A stretch of 64,000 bases of DNA, from contig ONDA01000006.1 in NCBI GenBank assembly GCA_900316475.1, positions 141,755 to 205,754 of the forward strand. The letters run 5' to 3'. The notes beneath the pieces are model-generated. The model ran no database searches. It saw nothing but the letters and a program-made list of their open reading frames with translations, and had not been told where the DNA came from. Origin of the DNA: an uncultured Prevotellaceae bacterium. GTDB lineage: Bacteria; Bacteroidota; Bacteroidia; Bacteroidales; Bacteroidaceae. How positions within the stretch are numbered: the first letter of the stretch is position 1; each line of letters starts with the position of its first letter. Positions 17,914 to 27,206 of this stretch are shown one piece after another. A program made the translations under genes and the position numbers.

Positions 17914-18014
17914 TTGACGCTTTGGCAGTAACTCTTACCTTTGGCAGATGTTACTCTGCCTCAGCAAAAAAAGATTAAAATCTTTTGTTCTGCTCTCGTT
18001 TTTTCGTAACTTTG
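17914..18014 (+). promoter_or_regulatory. Two candidate promoters for the DUF3298-like lipoprotein operon
   Basis: Proximal: TTTG at 17984-17987 and TAACTTTG at 18007-18014, spacing 19. Distal: TTG at 17914-17916 and TACCTTTG at 17936-17943, spacing 19. Between them is a perfect 6-bp hairpin, GGCAGA/TCTGCC (17943-17960). The proximal box lies 9 nt before the ATG. Confidence 0.65.
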
Positions 18015-18023
18015 CAACCACTT

Positions 18024-18809
18024 ATGAAATACAGGTATTATTTAGTGACTTTGGCGGCGGCAACGATATTGACGGCCTGCGGCGGCAACGACACTGGCGA
18101 GGAGATGACGTTTGAGAGCGTCAAGGTGGAAAAGACGGTAAGCATCACCAACGAGTCTGGTGCTCCGCAATGCAAGGTGAGCCTACAGCTGGCTGCCGTC
18201 AAGGGTGGTCCTGCCGAACGGGCAAAGGCTGTCAACGAGATGTTAGCCCAACAACTGCTGGGCATTGAGGGCGTAGGCCTGAAGGTGGCCGCCGACTCGT
18301 TTGCCAACAAATACACGGGAGACTATATAAAGAACTTTGCCCCACTCTACCGCGAGGATCGTAACGACAAGCAGAAAAGGGCGTGGTATGAATATCACTA
18401 CAACATCACAAGCGACACAAAGAAAGGGCGTGAGGGAGTAACAATATACTCGGCAACGATAGACTACTACGAAGGTGGCGCGCACGGTATCAACCAACGG
18501 CTGGCGATGAACTTCGACAACGCCACAGGCCAGCTGCTGATGCTTGACGACGTCTTCGTGCCAGGCTACCAGCATAAGCTTTGCGAGCTGCTGCTGGAGG
18601 CACTGACGGACAAGGTGGAAGCTAAGGACACCGACGAACTGAAGGCAAAGGGCTACCTCTGCGCTATGGATATGTTTGCCCCGGAGAACTTCGAGCTGGG
18701 CGACGACGCGGTGATCTTCATCTATAACCCGTACGAAATTGCACCCTACGCTGAAGGCATCATCGAGCTGGTGATTGACAATGACGAACTGAAGGAGCTA
18801 TGGAAATAA
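18024..18809 (+). CDS. DUF3298/RsiV-like lipoprotein
   Basis: Envelope lipoprotein of 261 residues with signal MKYRYYLVTLAAATILTACGG (lipobox LTAC, Cys19). The mature protein resembles the DUF4163/DUF3298 pair: an N-terminal SxNxxxxxQL-like part, then ATIDYYEGGAHGINQRLAMNFD, the recognisable DUF3298 segment containing the Gly-Gly-Ala-His motif. In Bacillus RsiV this fold binds lysozyme, but no such role is shown here. An in-frame ATG at 17985 is rejected because both -7 boxes favour 18024. The 3' end overlaps rsmG by 10 nt. Confidence 0.83.
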   Translation: MKYRYYLVTLAAATILTACGGNDTGEEMTFESVKVEKTVSITNESGAPQCKVSLQLAAVKGGPAERAKAVNEMLAQQLLGIEGVGLKVAADSFANKYTGDYIKNFAPLYREDRNDKQKRAWYEYHYNITSDTKKGREGVTIYSATIDYYEGGAHGINQRLAMNFDNATGQLLMLDDVFVPGYQHKLCELLLEALTDKVEAKDTDELKAKGYLCAMDMFAPENFELGDDAVIFIYNPYEIAPYAEGIIELVIDNDELKELWK

Positions 18810-19420
18810 TCAAGAAGTACTTTAAGCAACTGACTGAGCGACAGCTGCAACAGCTACAGATGCTCGACGAGCTGTACCGCGAGTGGAACGCGAAAATCAA
18901 CGTCATCTCGCGCAAAGATATTGACAACCTCTACGAACACCACGTGCTGCACTCGCTGGCCATTGCTAAGGCTATCACGTTCCGACCTGGCACAGAGATT
19001 CTCGACTTCGGAACGGGGGGCGGTTTCCCCGGTATTCCCCTGGCCATTCTGTTCCCTGAGTGCCACTTCAAATTGATTGACGGCACGGGCAAGAAGATAC
19101 GCGTGGCACAGGAGGTGGCAACGGCCATCGGACTGGAGAACTGTCAGCCGGAACACCTGCGCGGTGAGGACGAGAAGGGACGCTACGACTTTGTAGTGAG
19201 CCGCGCCGTGATGCCCCTACCCGACCTTGTAAATATTGTACGTAAGAACATATCGAAGACCAATAGAAACGTGCTGCCCAACGGCGTTATCTGCCTGAAG
19301 GGCGGTGAGCTGCAGGCTGAGACACAGCCATTCAGGAAGGTCGTTGAGACCAACCCCATCAGCAACTGGTTCGACGAGGAATGGTTCAAGGAGAAAAACG
19401 TGATATACCTGCCACTATGA
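18800..19420 (+). CDS. rsmG: 16S rRNA (guanine527-N7)-methyltransferase
   Basis: SAM-dependent methylation of G527 in 16S rRNA (RsmG, formerly GidB). The 206 residues contain the helical N-terminus with EWNAKINVISRKDIDNLYEHH and the SAM site LDFGTGGGFPGIPLAI near residue 70. VVSRAVMPLPDL and ICLKGG are also conserved in RsmG. It overlaps the lipoprotein by 10 nt and the next gene by the sequence ATGA, so the three form one operon. Confidence 0.95.
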   Translation: MEIIKKYFKQLTERQLQQLQMLDELYREWNAKINVISRKDIDNLYEHHVLHSLAIAKAITFRPGTEILDFGTGGGFPGIPLAILFPECHFKLIDGTGKKIRVAQEVATAIGLENCQPEHLRGEDEKGRYDFVVSRAVMPLPDLVNIVRKNISKTNRNVLPNGVICLKGGELQAETQPFRKVVETNPISNWFDEEWFKEKNVIYLPL

Positions 19421-20061
19421 TTGAAATACGTAGATTTGTCTGCAATATGTTGCAGGAAAACACTTACGTCGTCAGCGACGATACCCATGAGGCCGTCGTC
19501 ATCGACTGCGGTGCCCTCTACGATGAGGAGCGTCAGGCCATTGTCAACTATATCGACAGCCAGCAGCTGAAGCCCGTACACCTGCTTTGCACACATGGCC
19601 ACTTCGACCATAACTTCGGCAACGACACCATCTGGCACACTTACGGTCTGAAACCTGAAGTGGCAGCAGCGGACGAGAAGCTGATGGACCTGAAGACGCA
19701 AGTAGAGCAAATGATTGGCACTGGCTACCAGAACGACGTACCACCTATAGGACGCCTCCTGACGACAGACGACATCATCAGCTTCGGCACACACCGGCTG
19801 ACCATCCTCCCCACCCCGGGACATACACCAGGCTCCGTCAGCTTCTACTGCCGGGAAGAGGGCATCGTGTTCACGGGTGACACGCTGTTTCGCCTAAGCA
19901 TCGGACGTACCGACTTTCCCGGAGGCAGCTGGACACAGATGACCGACAGTCTGAAACTGCTGGCCACGCTGCCCGGCGAGACGAAGGTGTACTGCGGCCA
20001 CGGAGAACCGACGACCATCGGCGAGGAGCGGCAGTACAACCCCTACGTCAGCAACCGTTAG
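19417..20061 (+). CDS. Metallo-beta-lactamase-fold hydrolase, glyoxalase-II-like
   Basis: Cytoplasmic metal hydrolase of 214 residues. The HxHxDH motif is THGHFDHN near residue 60. Further ligands are in TPGHTPGS, FTGDTLF and YCGHGEPT, with FPGG as in the YcbL/YqgX type. These proteins act as thioester hydrolases in methylglyoxal detoxification or have unknown substrates. I start at the ATG overlapping the rsmG stop; an upstream in-frame start lies inside rsmG. The gene end overlaps the convergent DUF1232 gene by 4 nt. Confidence 0.88.
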   Translation: MIEIRRFVCNMLQENTYVVSDDTHEAVVIDCGALYDEERQAIVNYIDSQQLKPVHLLCTHGHFDHNFGNDTIWHTYGLKPEVAAADEKLMDLKTQVEQMIGTGYQNDVPPIGRLLTTDDIISFGTHRLTILPTPGHTPGSVSFYCREEGIVFTGDTLFRLSIGRTDFPGGSWTQMTDSLKLLATLPGETKVYCGHGEPTTIGEERQYNPYVSNR

Positions 20062-20441
20062 TCGAAGAGGTTGTCAATCTCCTTGATCTCGTCTTCATCA
20101 AACCATTTCGACAGTTTTTCCTTAGCGCGATCCTGGATAGAGGGGTCGACGTCGGTCCACACCGTCTTCAGCACGTAGAGCAGTACGGCCAGGTCATCGC
20201 TCAGTCCAACGATGGGAATAGCGTCGGGCACCACGTCGAGCGGACTAATCATATAACCTAAGGCACCGATGATAAGGGCCTTGTTCTTCACGCTGATACG
20301 GTCGCTCTGCAAGGTATAGAACAGAATGAGTGCTGCGTAAACCAGCTTGGCGCCTGCACGCTTGGCGATGCGCGAAATCTTCTCAACAAACTCGCTCTGC
20401 GAGAACTTGTTGGCATAACTCATAAAATCGGGTAATTCCAT
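20058..20441 (-). CDS. YkvA-family (DUF1232) membrane protein
   Basis: 127 residues. The conserved DUF1232 core is ALIIGALGYMISPLDVVPDAIPIVGLSDD-like; the YxISPxDxxPD signature begins near residue 85. Two hydrophobic segments (about 50-63 and 75-105) suggest membrane association. Role unknown. It is the last gene of the minus-strand operon, 11 nt after the DUF1460 gene, and converges with the glyoxalase-like gene. Confidence 0.88.
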   Translation of the reverse strand: MELPDFMSYANKFSQSEFVEKISRIAKRAGAKLVYAALILFYTLQSDRISVKNKALIIGALGYMISPLDVVPDAIPIVGLSDDLAVLLYVLKTVWTDVDPSIQDRAKEKLSKWFDEDEIKEIDNLFD

Positions 20442-20452
20442 ATCTTTTGCTT

Positions 20453-21298
20453 TTAATTTGTTTTTTCTATTCTTACAATTCGTATACCCGTGTGCGACGG
20501 GTGTTTCTTCAGATACTCCTTCAGGGTCATTGGCTCCTCCACAACTTTCTTGTGCAACTGCGACGCATTGAGCAGGTGGAGACCGTCGCGCCGCCAGACA
20601 GCAAATCCCAGGTGGGCGATGTCGAGGCCCGGCTTCGAGCAGGTAATGGCAATAATGTCGCCATCGTGAACGGCAGCACGCATAGCCTTACTGTCGACGA
20701 CACCATTCTTGGGGATGTAGCGATAGCGCCGTCCTGTGAGTGCAGCCTCCTGGGCAGCAATGACGCTAACCATCTCGGGGTGAGCCTTCAGAGCCTTGTA
20801 GGACTGCGGATGCTGACTCATATAGTTCACCTTGACGGTCTGTACAGCACTGAAGGGTGCCGTCGTCTGGCTGACCTCGCTGACGATTCCCCGTCGGGCA
20901 TTGTCGTCAATCCAGTCGGAAAAGTAATGCAGGCGGCTGGTGTAGCCGTTCAGCTTGCCGCCACGATAGCGTATCTCACGCAAATACTTCTTGAAGTCGC
21001 TGTATGCCAACCGCTGACGATAGACGCAGAGCGTCAGTGCCGTGACGTTCTCGACCAACGTTGTACAGTCAAGCTGGCGCGTGTTCACCACTAAGCGTTC
21101 AGGGTCGGCCACCTCTAACGTATGGGCAACGTATGGGCGACCTATGAAAAGGCGTGCGAAGTGCAGGGGGAAGTTGGTGGCCGACGGCAGGCTCTGTGCC
21201 TCCTTCAGAGCCTTCGTCACGAAAGCGCTGTCTACGTCAGCCGCCATCATGCTGCAGGCCGTCGCTATACCTATTATTATTACTATCAGTCGTTTCAT
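20453..21298 (-). CDS. DUF1460 (NlpC/P60-like) exported protein
   Basis: 281 residues with signal peptide MKRLIVIIIGIATACSMMAA. DUF1460 belongs to the papain-like NlpC/P60 clan. The candidate catalytic Cys78 sits in QLDCTTLVEN and His229 in IAHLGF, the expected order. SRLHYFSDWI in between is also typical. A cell-wall peptide amidase role is probable by homology; the precise bond is unknown. The start overlaps the end of the DUF4421 gene by 4 nt. Confidence 0.88.
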   Translation of the reverse strand: MKRLIVIIIGIATACSMMAADVDSAFVTKALKEAQSLPSATNFPLHFARLFIGRPYVAHTLEVADPERLVVNTRQLDCTTLVENVTALTLCVYRQRLAYSDFKKYLREIRYRGGKLNGYTSRLHYFSDWIDDNARRGIVSEVSQTTAPFSAVQTVKVNYMSQHPQSYKALKAHPEMVSVIAAQEAALTGRRYRYIPKNGVVDSKAMRAAVHDGDIIAITCSKPGLDIAHLGFAVWRRDGLHLLNASQLHKKVVEEPMTLKEYLKKHPSHTGIRIVRIEKTN

Positions 21299-22380
21299 TT
21301 CTTTCTGTAACGTTTACGGGGCAGGAAGTTATAGCCTACGAAGGCGTTAATGGTACCATAGATATTATTCGACGTGAAACGCGACGTATGGTAGTTGTTG
21401 GAGCGCACGACAGCGTTCAGTCCTGCATACCACTTCATGTTGTTAAAAACCAGCGCAAAACGCCCGATACCATCGACATTCACCTTCCCGATGCTGAAGC
21501 CTTCCATCTCGTCGGCCATCTCGCCCAGACTGGTCTTGTAGGCCAGTGCTGCCTGTCCTGAGGCACAGAAGATGAGATTCTTGAGCACGACCCACGTATA
21601 GGCGTAGCCTGCCGAGAGACTGAAGTCATTGTATTCGATACGGTCGAACAGCATACCGCTGTCGAGCTTCACATTCGTACTGCCGGCCAAACGGTTCTCT
21701 ATCAAATCTTTCAGACGGTCGAAGTCCAGGTCGAGCGTGTTCTTGGTATAGCCAGCACCCGCCAGCCACGAGCCGCAACTGATTTTCTGAACCGTTCCGG
21801 GACTGAAGGCAGCGGGATAGGAGAAATACCGGTGGTTGAAGATATAGTAGGCGTTGATGCCGGTAATGCCCACACTCAAGCCGTCGAAGGGAACGGCCTC
21901 GAACTCATTGCCGTCGATGCCGTATCCCAGTTTCACGTCGCGCAGTTTATAGTCGCTGCCCGTTCGGCGGTAGAAGAGGTCGACACCCACCTGTGACGAG
22001 TAGATGGAGAAGTCTAACTCGCGCTTGGCACTGTTGCCGAAGAGCTGGATGTTCTTCAGGTTGAACGTCGTACCGAGGAATATCCAGCGCCAGCCGAAAT
22101 ATGGGCCGAACTTGACACGCTGGTCAGGCGAGAACATAATGCTCTGGCCGTTGCTGCTGAGTACGAAGTCCTCGAAATTACGGGTCGCGCGAAACTCGAC
22201 GCAGAACTCGTAGTGCGGCGGCTCAATGTAGTCGTCCTCCGTGCGGTCAAACTCGCGCACCACCTCTTTGACGGCATTCACCACCTTGCGGTTGCGCAGC
22301 GAGTCGGCCACGTCGGCCCACGTTCCCTGAACAATCGTCAGCGCTGACACCAAGACAAGAACAATTCTCTTCATCACCAT
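21295..22380 (-). CDS. DUF4421 domain outer-membrane protein
   Basis: 361 residues with a signal peptide (ALTIVQGTWA) and a barrel-like remainder rich in alternating aromatic residues. DUF4421 landmarks include KFGPYFGWRWIFLGTTFNL, RELDFSIYSSQVGVDLFYRR, and YPAAFSPGTVQKISCGSWL. Function unknown; an outer-membrane location is inferred. The C-terminus RKRYRKK is basic. Second gene of the operon, 11 nt after the oxidoreductase and overlapping the DUF1460 gene. Confidence 0.85.
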   Translation of the reverse strand: MVMKRIVLVLVSALTIVQGTWADVADSLRNRKVVNAVKEVVREFDRTEDDYIEPPHYEFCVEFRATRNFEDFVLSSNGQSIMFSPDQRVKFGPYFGWRWIFLGTTFNLKNIQLFGNSAKRELDFSIYSSQVGVDLFYRRTGSDYKLRDVKLGYGIDGNEFEAVPFDGLSVGITGINAYYIFNHRYFSYPAAFSPGTVQKISCGSWLAGAGYTKNTLDLDFDRLKDLIENRLAGSTNVKLDSGMLFDRIEYNDFSLSAGYAYTWVVLKNLIFCASGQAALAYKTSLGEMADEMEGFSIGKVNVDGIGRFALVFNNMKWYAGLNAVVRSNNYHTSRFTSNNIYGTINAFVGYNFLPRKRYRKK

Positions 22381-22391
22381 CCGTCACGCCA

Positions 22392-23375
22392 TCATATTTT
22401 ACCTAATATACGGTCGAGCGCCCAGTTGACGGGGGTTGCCGAAACACTGGTACACTCACATACGCTAAGTCCCTGAAGATGCTCGATGACCGCCTTGATA
22501 AGCGGAAACTGAACGTATGGAGGGTTGGGCACCTCGATGTGCTGTACGCCTTCACTGGTATGCAGCACGATAGGAGCATAGTCGAAGACAGAGAAGATGA
22601 CTTTTCCCTGGTCGCCGATAATCTCTATGCAATCCTCGCGGGCCGACTCGTGGGCCACAAAGCACCACATGCCACTGCCGGAAAGGCCGTTCTCGAAACG
22701 GAAACAGGCCGACACCGTGTCTTCGGCTTGATAGAGCCGTGCCCTGTTCGTGCTGAAACCCTCGGCATCGAGAATGACGCCAAACATCATCTGCAGCAGG
22801 TCGAGCTGGTGAGGTGCCAGGTCGTAGAAGTAGCCGCCGCCGGCTATCTCCGGCTGCAAGCGCCAAGGCAGTCGTTCGGGATGGTTGTAGTCAAGCGCGC
22901 GTGGAGGCACAGCAAAGCGCACCTGCACGTTCATGACACGGCCTATCAGTCCGTCGTCAACAATCTGCTTGACACGAAGGAAATATGGGAGATAGCGGCG
23001 ATAGTAAGCCACGAAACAGGGCACGCCCGTGCGTTCCGAAACGCTGTTGATACGGGCGCAGTCCTCATAGGAAGCCGCCAGTGGCTTCTCTACATAGACG
23101 GGCTTACCGGCCTTCATAGCCATAATAGCAAAGGTGGCATGGCTCAACGGCGGCGTGGCCACGTAGATGGCATTCACGTCGGGGTCGTCAATGAGTTGCT
23201 GCGCATCGGTGTACCACCTGGCAACGTCATGGGTAACGGCGTAGGTGCGCGCCCGCTGCTCGCTACGGCTCATGACGGCGACGATGCTTGAGCCTTCAAC
23301 CTCGTTGAAAGCCGGGCCGCTTTTTTTCTCGGCAACTTCGCCACAACCTATGAACCCCCACTTGAGAATCTTCAT
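22392..23375 (-). CDS. Gfo/Idh/MocA-family oxidoreductase
   Basis: NAD(P)-dependent dehydrogenase of 327 residues. The Rossmann motif GFIGCGEVAEKKSGPA follows the start directly, and EKPLAASYEDC carries the EKP motif whose Lys takes part in catalysis. A C-terminal substrate domain includes GGGYFYDLAPHQLDLLQ. The substrate, probably a sugar or sugar-acid derivative, is not evident. I choose the ATG at 23375; the extra 62 residues possible upstream run through the promoter and have no homologous character. First gene of the four-gene minus-strand operon. Confidence 0.92.
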   Translation of the reverse strand: MKILKWGFIGCGEVAEKKSGPAFNEVEGSSIVAVMSRSEQRARTYAVTHDVARWYTDAQQLIDDPDVNAIYVATPPLSHATFAIMAMKAGKPVYVEKPLAASYEDCARINSVSERTGVPCFVAYYRRYLPYFLRVKQIVDDGLIGRVMNVQVRFAVPPRALDYNHPERLPWRLQPEIAGGGYFYDLAPHQLDLLQMMFGVILDAEGFSTNRARLYQAEDTVSACFRFENGLSGSGMWCFVAHESAREDCIEIIGDQGKVIFSVFDYAPIVLHTSEGVQHIEVPNPPYVQFPLIKAVIEHLQGLSVCECTSVSATPVNWALDRILGKI

Positions 23376-23405
23376 AAAATGTTTTAATTTTCTGCTTAAA
23401 CGGTG

Positions 23406-23437
23406 CAAAGTTACGAAAAAAGTCAGTACCTTTGCAA
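23406..23437 (-). promoter_or_regulatory. Promoter of the Gfo/Idh-DUF4421-DUF1460-DUF1232 operon
   Basis: TAACTTTG at 23406-23413 with TTG at 23435-23437, spacing 21, on the minus strand. It overlaps the divergent promoter of the next gene. Confidence 0.55.
23427..23434 (+). promoter_or_regulatory. -7 box for the membrane protein-hisB pair
   Basis: TACCTTTG on the plus strand, 29 nt before the ATG at 23464. It lies inside the spacer of the divergent minus-strand promoter. Confidence 0.55.
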
Positions 23438-23463
23438 GAAATAACCAAAATATAACAGATTTT

Positions 23464-24069
23464 ATGGAAAAAGAGAACGAAGAGTCACTTATTAAAATAC
23501 GCTCAGCCCGTGCTGCCATAGCGGAAGGATTCCGGTTGTACACCAGCAATTTCCGCCGCATTTTCCGCGCTACGTGGATTCATCAGCTTGTATTTGCCGT
23601 CGTCAGCGGCGTAGCCGAAGCATTGTTGGTGGCCTACTATCCACTGCTCGTTGCGGCACTCATGCTGCTGTGGTATGTCATGTACCGTTTCCTGCTGCGG
23701 CGCCGTCTGACGATGATTGCCACCGTCAAGGCCCCGCTACAGACATACTTCCGCCACGCAGGACTGCTCATCGTTGTGGCGTTGGTGACGTTCATAGCCT
23801 GTGCTTCCCTGTGGTTAGTGACATCAGTGCCTGCTGTCATTCTGAGTATTGCCAACATCCAGGCGGCAACAGGCGTGCTCTATGGCGACCCGTTAGGTAT
23901 GCCTGAGTATATGCTCTGGCTCACGATGGGCGTTTTCACCCTGACAAGTCTCATGCAGGCTTATATCTACCTGTCGTTCTTCTTCCCCCTACGCTACGCC
24001 CAAGGCTCAGTCGTAGCCATCGAGCTGGAGCGCGAGAGTGCCATTAAACAAATGCAAACTAACGTATGA
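23464..24069 (+). CDS. Hypothetical membrane protein upstream of hisB
   Basis: 201 residues, no recognised family. A cytoplasmic N-terminus ([20 protein letters not shown]) precedes about four transmembrane segments: two close together around 45-80, one near 105-130 and one near 160-180. The C-terminus is charged. An upstream in-frame start runs through the oxidoreductase start and promoter, so the ATG at 23464 is used. Its stop overlaps the hisB start by 4 nt (ATGA), so hisB depends on this transcript. Confidence 0.78.
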   Translation: MEKENEESLIKIRSARAAIAEGFRLYTSNFRRIFRATWIHQLVFAVVSGVAEALLVAYYPLLVAALMLLWYVMYRFLLRRRLTMIATVKAPLQTYFRHAGLLIVVALVTFIACASLWLVTSVPAVILSIANIQAATGVLYGDPLGMPEYMLWLTMGVFTLTSLMQAYIYLSFFFPLRYAQGSVVAIELERESAIKQMQTNV

Positions 24070-25142
24070 AAAAGCAGAAAATACTCTTTATCGACCGCGA
24101 CGGAACACTGATACGCGAACCAGAGGACGAACAGATTGACGCCTTCGAGAAACTGCGCTTCACCGAAGGAATGTTCCAACACCTGGGGTTCATACGTCGC
24201 AACCTCGACTTCAAGTTCGTGATGGTAAGCAATCAGGATGGCTTAGGAACGTCGTCGTTCCCTGAAGACACCTTCTGGCCCGTCCACAACTTCATACTCC
24301 AAGCCCTTGAGGACGAAGGCATCACCTTCGACGACCAGCTTATAGACCGCCACTTCCCTAAGGACAATGCCCCCACACGCAAGCCTGGTACGGCGATGGT
24401 AGAGAAATACATGAACGACCCGCAGTACGACATTGCCGGCAGCTACGTCATCGGCGACCGCGAGACGGACGCGCAGTTTGCACGCAACATCGGATGCCGA
24501 AGCCTCATCTTAGGGCGCGACGGCATGACGTGGGCGAAGATTGCCGAACTGCTGTTTGCCGGTGAGCGTACGGCCGAAGTACGACGCACAACCAAGGAGA
24601 CCGATATATATATTAAGGTGAACCTTGACGGCTCTGGCAAGTGCGACATCTCGACAGGATTGGGATTCTTCGACCACATGCTCGAGCAGATAGGCAAGCA
24701 CGGCATGATGGACCTGACCATCAAGACCAAAGGAGACCTGCACGTCGACGAGCACCACACCATCGAAGACACGGCGCTGGCTTTAGGCGAGTGTCTGTTG
24801 AAGGGACTTGGCGACAAGCGCGGCATAGAGCGCTACGGCTATGCGCTGCCAATGGACGACTCGATGTGCCAGGTGTGTCTCGACTTCGGCGGGCGTCCCT
24901 GGCTTGTCTGGGACGCAGAGTTCCACCGCGAGAAAATCGGCGAGATGCCCACAGAGATGTTCTACCACTTCTTCAAGAGCCTTAGCGACACGGCCTTGAT
25001 GAACCTCAACATACGTGCTGAGGGACAGAACGAGCATCACAAGATTGAGGGCATCTTCAAGGCACTGGCACGTGCGCTGAAAATGGCTGTCAGGCGCGAT
25101 GTGTACCACTACGAGCTGCCTTCTACGAAGGGTACATTGTAA
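24066..25142 (+). CDS. hisB: Bifunctional histidinol-phosphatase / imidazoleglycerol-phosphate dehydratase
   Basis: Fused enzyme for two steps of histidine biosynthesis. The N-terminal HAD domain (about 1-165) starts with [12 protein letters not shown] (nucleophile Asp) and ends with [10 protein letters not shown]. The C-terminal IGPD domain contains [33 protein letters not shown] and the second His motif [17 protein letters not shown]; these His and Glu residues bind Mn. Length 358 matches E. coli-type fused HisB. It is separated from hisG-hisD-hisC by a reversed gene. Confidence 0.97.
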   Translation: MKKQKILFIDRDGTLIREPEDEQIDAFEKLRFTEGMFQHLGFIRRNLDFKFVMVSNQDGLGTSSFPEDTFWPVHNFILQALEDEGITFDDQLIDRHFPKDNAPTRKPGTAMVEKYMNDPQYDIAGSYVIGDRETDAQFARNIGCRSLILGRDGMTWAKIAELLFAGERTAEVRRTTKETDIYIKVNLDGSGKCDISTGLGFFDHMLEQIGKHGMMDLTIKTKGDLHVDEHHTIEDTALALGECLLKGLGDKRGIERYGYALPMDDSMCQVCLDFGGRPWLVWDAEFHREKIGEMPTEMFYHFFKSLSDTALMNLNIRAEGQNEHHKIEGIFKALARALKMAVRRDVYHYELPSTKGTL

Positions 25143-26261
25143 TCACAGCTTATATTTACTGCGCTGACGGTTCGACTTACGCGGTTCCTGCGTAAAGCCT
25201 TGTCGTGGGGTTTTCACACCACGATAGGAGAGCCAGCGCTGCTGAATCTTGTCGACGTAGTTGGTTGTCTCCGTACCGCGCATATAGCCATACTTCACGA
25301 TAGGGTCGTTGAAATAGGCCGGCTGAGACAATTTCAACACATATTCTTTGACGCTTGACCATTGATGGGCATTATGACCGTCGCGCCGGCAGAGTGCCAT
25401 AGCGTCGCGGATATGAAGGATGCCGCCATTGTAAGCCGCCAGAACAAAGTTTGTACGTTCGCGGCGGTCGGCAATATCACAGAAACTACGTTCCAACTGT
25501 CCTAAGTAGCGGGCGGCAGCAGCAATGTTCAGTTCCGGGTCGTACATCTGGTCGCGTGGCAATCCCAGATGGTCTGCCGTCGAGGGCATAATCTGCATCA
25601 GACCCTTGGCACCGGCAAACGAGGTGGCTCTTGGGTCGAAGGTCGATTCCTGATAGCATTGGGCGGCCATCAGACGCCAATCCCAGCGTATCGGTCGGCA
25701 GTACTGTATGAAGAACGCGTCGTAGTGGCTGATGATGCCACCCTTGCGGTCGAGCATGGGCGAGAAGATGCGGCGCTTGACGCTTCGGCTGCTGAAGAGA
25801 TAGGCTTCCTGACGGCGGACTTCTTCCAGTATGTTGGGGGTATACCAGGCTTTCAGCTCTTTAGCCAACTCGTCCTTTGCTGGCGAGGCCTCCAACCGCC
25901 CCACCTCGGTACTGGCCATGATGTCGCCTTCGTCAGCTTGCAGACGAGCTACCATCTCAGCGGAGTCCCGGCAGACCTCGACACGAAGCCGCACGCCTAA
26001 CTTGGCGGCAAACTTCTCGGCCAGCAGATACTGGGTGCCCATGCGCCGGCCGCGATAGTCGTAGTAATAGTCAGGACCCGTCAGCGTGAGGAGTATCATC
26101 TCGCCACTGCCTTGAATCTCAGGCAGGTCAAAATCGGCATCGACAACGGCCGTATCGGCAATCTCTCCCCACGGCGCCACCACCGGCTCAGCCTCCTTCT
26201 TACCGCCACAGGAAAGAAGTAAAGCGACGGAAAACAGTATATATATACCTATATTTCTCAA
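25143..26261 (-). CDS. mltF: MltF-like lytic transglycosylase lipoprotein
   Basis: Membrane-bound peptidoglycan lyase. Signal peptide and lipobox LLLSCGG, then a solute-binding-protein-like domain (about 50-150, GTQYLLAEKFAAKLGVRL), then an SLT domain from about 190. SLT landmarks are AAQCYQESTFDP (catalytic Glu), GAKGLMQIMPSTA, ELNIAAAARYLGQL and FVLAAYNGG. This two-domain order defines MltF, though the first domain is shorter than in E. coli. It lies on the opposite strand between hisB and hisG and ends at the base after the hisB stop. Confidence 0.92.
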   Translation of the reverse strand: MRNIGIYILFSVALLLSCGGKKEAEPVVAPWGEIADTAVVDADFDLPEIQGSGEMILLTLTGPDYYYDYRGRRMGTQYLLAEKFAAKLGVRLRVEVCRDSAEMVARLQADEGDIMASTEVGRLEASPAKDELAKELKAWYTPNILEEVRRQEAYLFSSRSVKRRIFSPMLDRKGGIISHYDAFFIQYCRPIRWDWRLMAAQCYQESTFDPRATSFAGAKGLMQIMPSTADHLGLPRDQMYDPELNIAAAARYLGQLERSFCDIADRRERTNFVLAAYNGGILHIRDAMALCRRDGHNAHQWSSVKEYVLKLSQPAYFNDPIVKYGYMRGTETTNYVDKIQQRWLSYRGVKTPRQGFTQEPRKSNRQRSKYKL

Positions 26262-26280
26262 ATTTCCTACATTTTGGCCG

Positions 26281-26288
26281 CAAAATTA
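26281..26288 (-). promoter_or_regulatory. -7 box for the mltF-like gene
   Basis: TAATTTTG on the minus strand with a TTTG about 18 nt upstream, 19 nt before the start. It lies back to back with the hisG promoter. Confidence 0.5.
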
Positions 26289-26297
26289 CACAATAAA

Positions 26298-26328
26298 TTG
26301 CATAATCAAAATATTTTCCGTAATTTTG
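26298..26328 (+). promoter_or_regulatory. hisG-hisD-hisC promoter
   Basis: TTG at 26298-26300 and TAATTTTG at 26321-26328, spacing 20, ending 22 nt before the hisG ATG. The leader is too short for a His-codon attenuator. Confidence 0.65.
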
Positions 26329-26350
26329 CACCACTTTTTTAGGTATTATT

Positions 26351-27202
26351 ATGTTAAGAATCGCAGTACAGTCAAAAGGCCGTCTCTTTGACGACACCAT
26401 GAATCTGCTCAGTGAGGCAGACATTAAGGTGAGCGCCACCAAGCGCACACTACTTGTACAATCCAACAATTTTCCCCTTGAAGTGCTTTACCTGCGCGAC
26501 GACGACATCCCCCAAAGCGTTGCCACTGGCGTTGCCGACATCGGCGTGGTGGGCGAGAACGAGTTTGTTGAGCGGGGCGAGGATGCCGACATCATCTCGC
26601 GTTTAGGCTTTTCACGTTGTCGCCTGTCGTTAGCCATCCCCAAGGAAGTCAACTACCAGGGCGTGGAGTGGTTCAACGGCAAGAAGATAGCCACCAGCTA
26701 CCCCAACATACTGCGCCGTTTCTTGGAGCAGAACAGCATCAATGCCGAGATTCACGTCATCACCGGCTCGGTAGAGATAAGCCCGGGCATCGGTCTCGCT
26801 GACGGCATATTCGACATCGTCAGCTCTGGTTCTACCTTGGTGTCGAACAACCTGCGCGAGGTGGAGGTCGTCATGCAGAGCGAAGCCCTGCTCATTGGCC
26901 ATAAGGGTATGGACGCCGACAAGCGGGCCACACTCGACGAGATGCTCTTCCGTTTCAAGGCCGTGAAGGATGCCGAGGACAAGAAGTACGTCCGCATGAA
27001 TGCCCCGAAGGCTCATTTGAACGAGATTATCAGTGTATTGCCTGGCTTGAAGAGTCCGACAATCATCCCGCTGGCTGACGAGGAGTGGTGTTCCGTACAC
27101 GCTGTGCTCGACCAAAAGCGTTTCTGGGAAATCATCGGCAAGCTGAAGGAAATGGGTGCTCAGGGCATCCTGGTCACCCCGATTGAGAAAATGATACTGT
27201 AA
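26351..27202 (+). CDS. hisG: ATP phosphoribosyltransferase, long form
   Basis: First step of histidine synthesis: ATP plus PRPP to phosphoribosyl-ATP. The 283 residues match the long HisG with a C-terminal regulatory domain (about 210-283) through which histidine inhibits. The start LRIAVQSKGRLFDDTMNLL and the PRPP-binding stretch GIFDIVSSGSTLVSNNLREV are characteristic. Because the regulatory domain is present, a separate HisZ is not needed, and none is seen. The next gene begins 4 nt later. Confidence 0.97.
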   Translation: MLRIAVQSKGRLFDDTMNLLSEADIKVSATKRTLLVQSNNFPLEVLYLRDDDIPQSVATGVADIGVVGENEFVERGEDADIISRLGFSRCRLSLAIPKEVNYQGVEWFNGKKIATSYPNILRRFLEQNSINAEIHVITGSVEISPGIGLADGIFDIVSSGSTLVSNNLREVEVVMQSEALLIGHKGMDADKRATLDEMLFRFKAVKDAEDKKYVRMNAPKAHLNEIISVLPGLKSPTIIPLADEEWCSVHAVLDQKRFWEIIGKLKEMGAQGILVTPIEKMIL

Positions 27203-27206
27203 AACC

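Noticed and set aside
26329-26350. A his-leader attenuator before hisG
   Set aside because: Only about 22 nt separate the -7 box from the ATG, with no run of His codons or paired hairpins.
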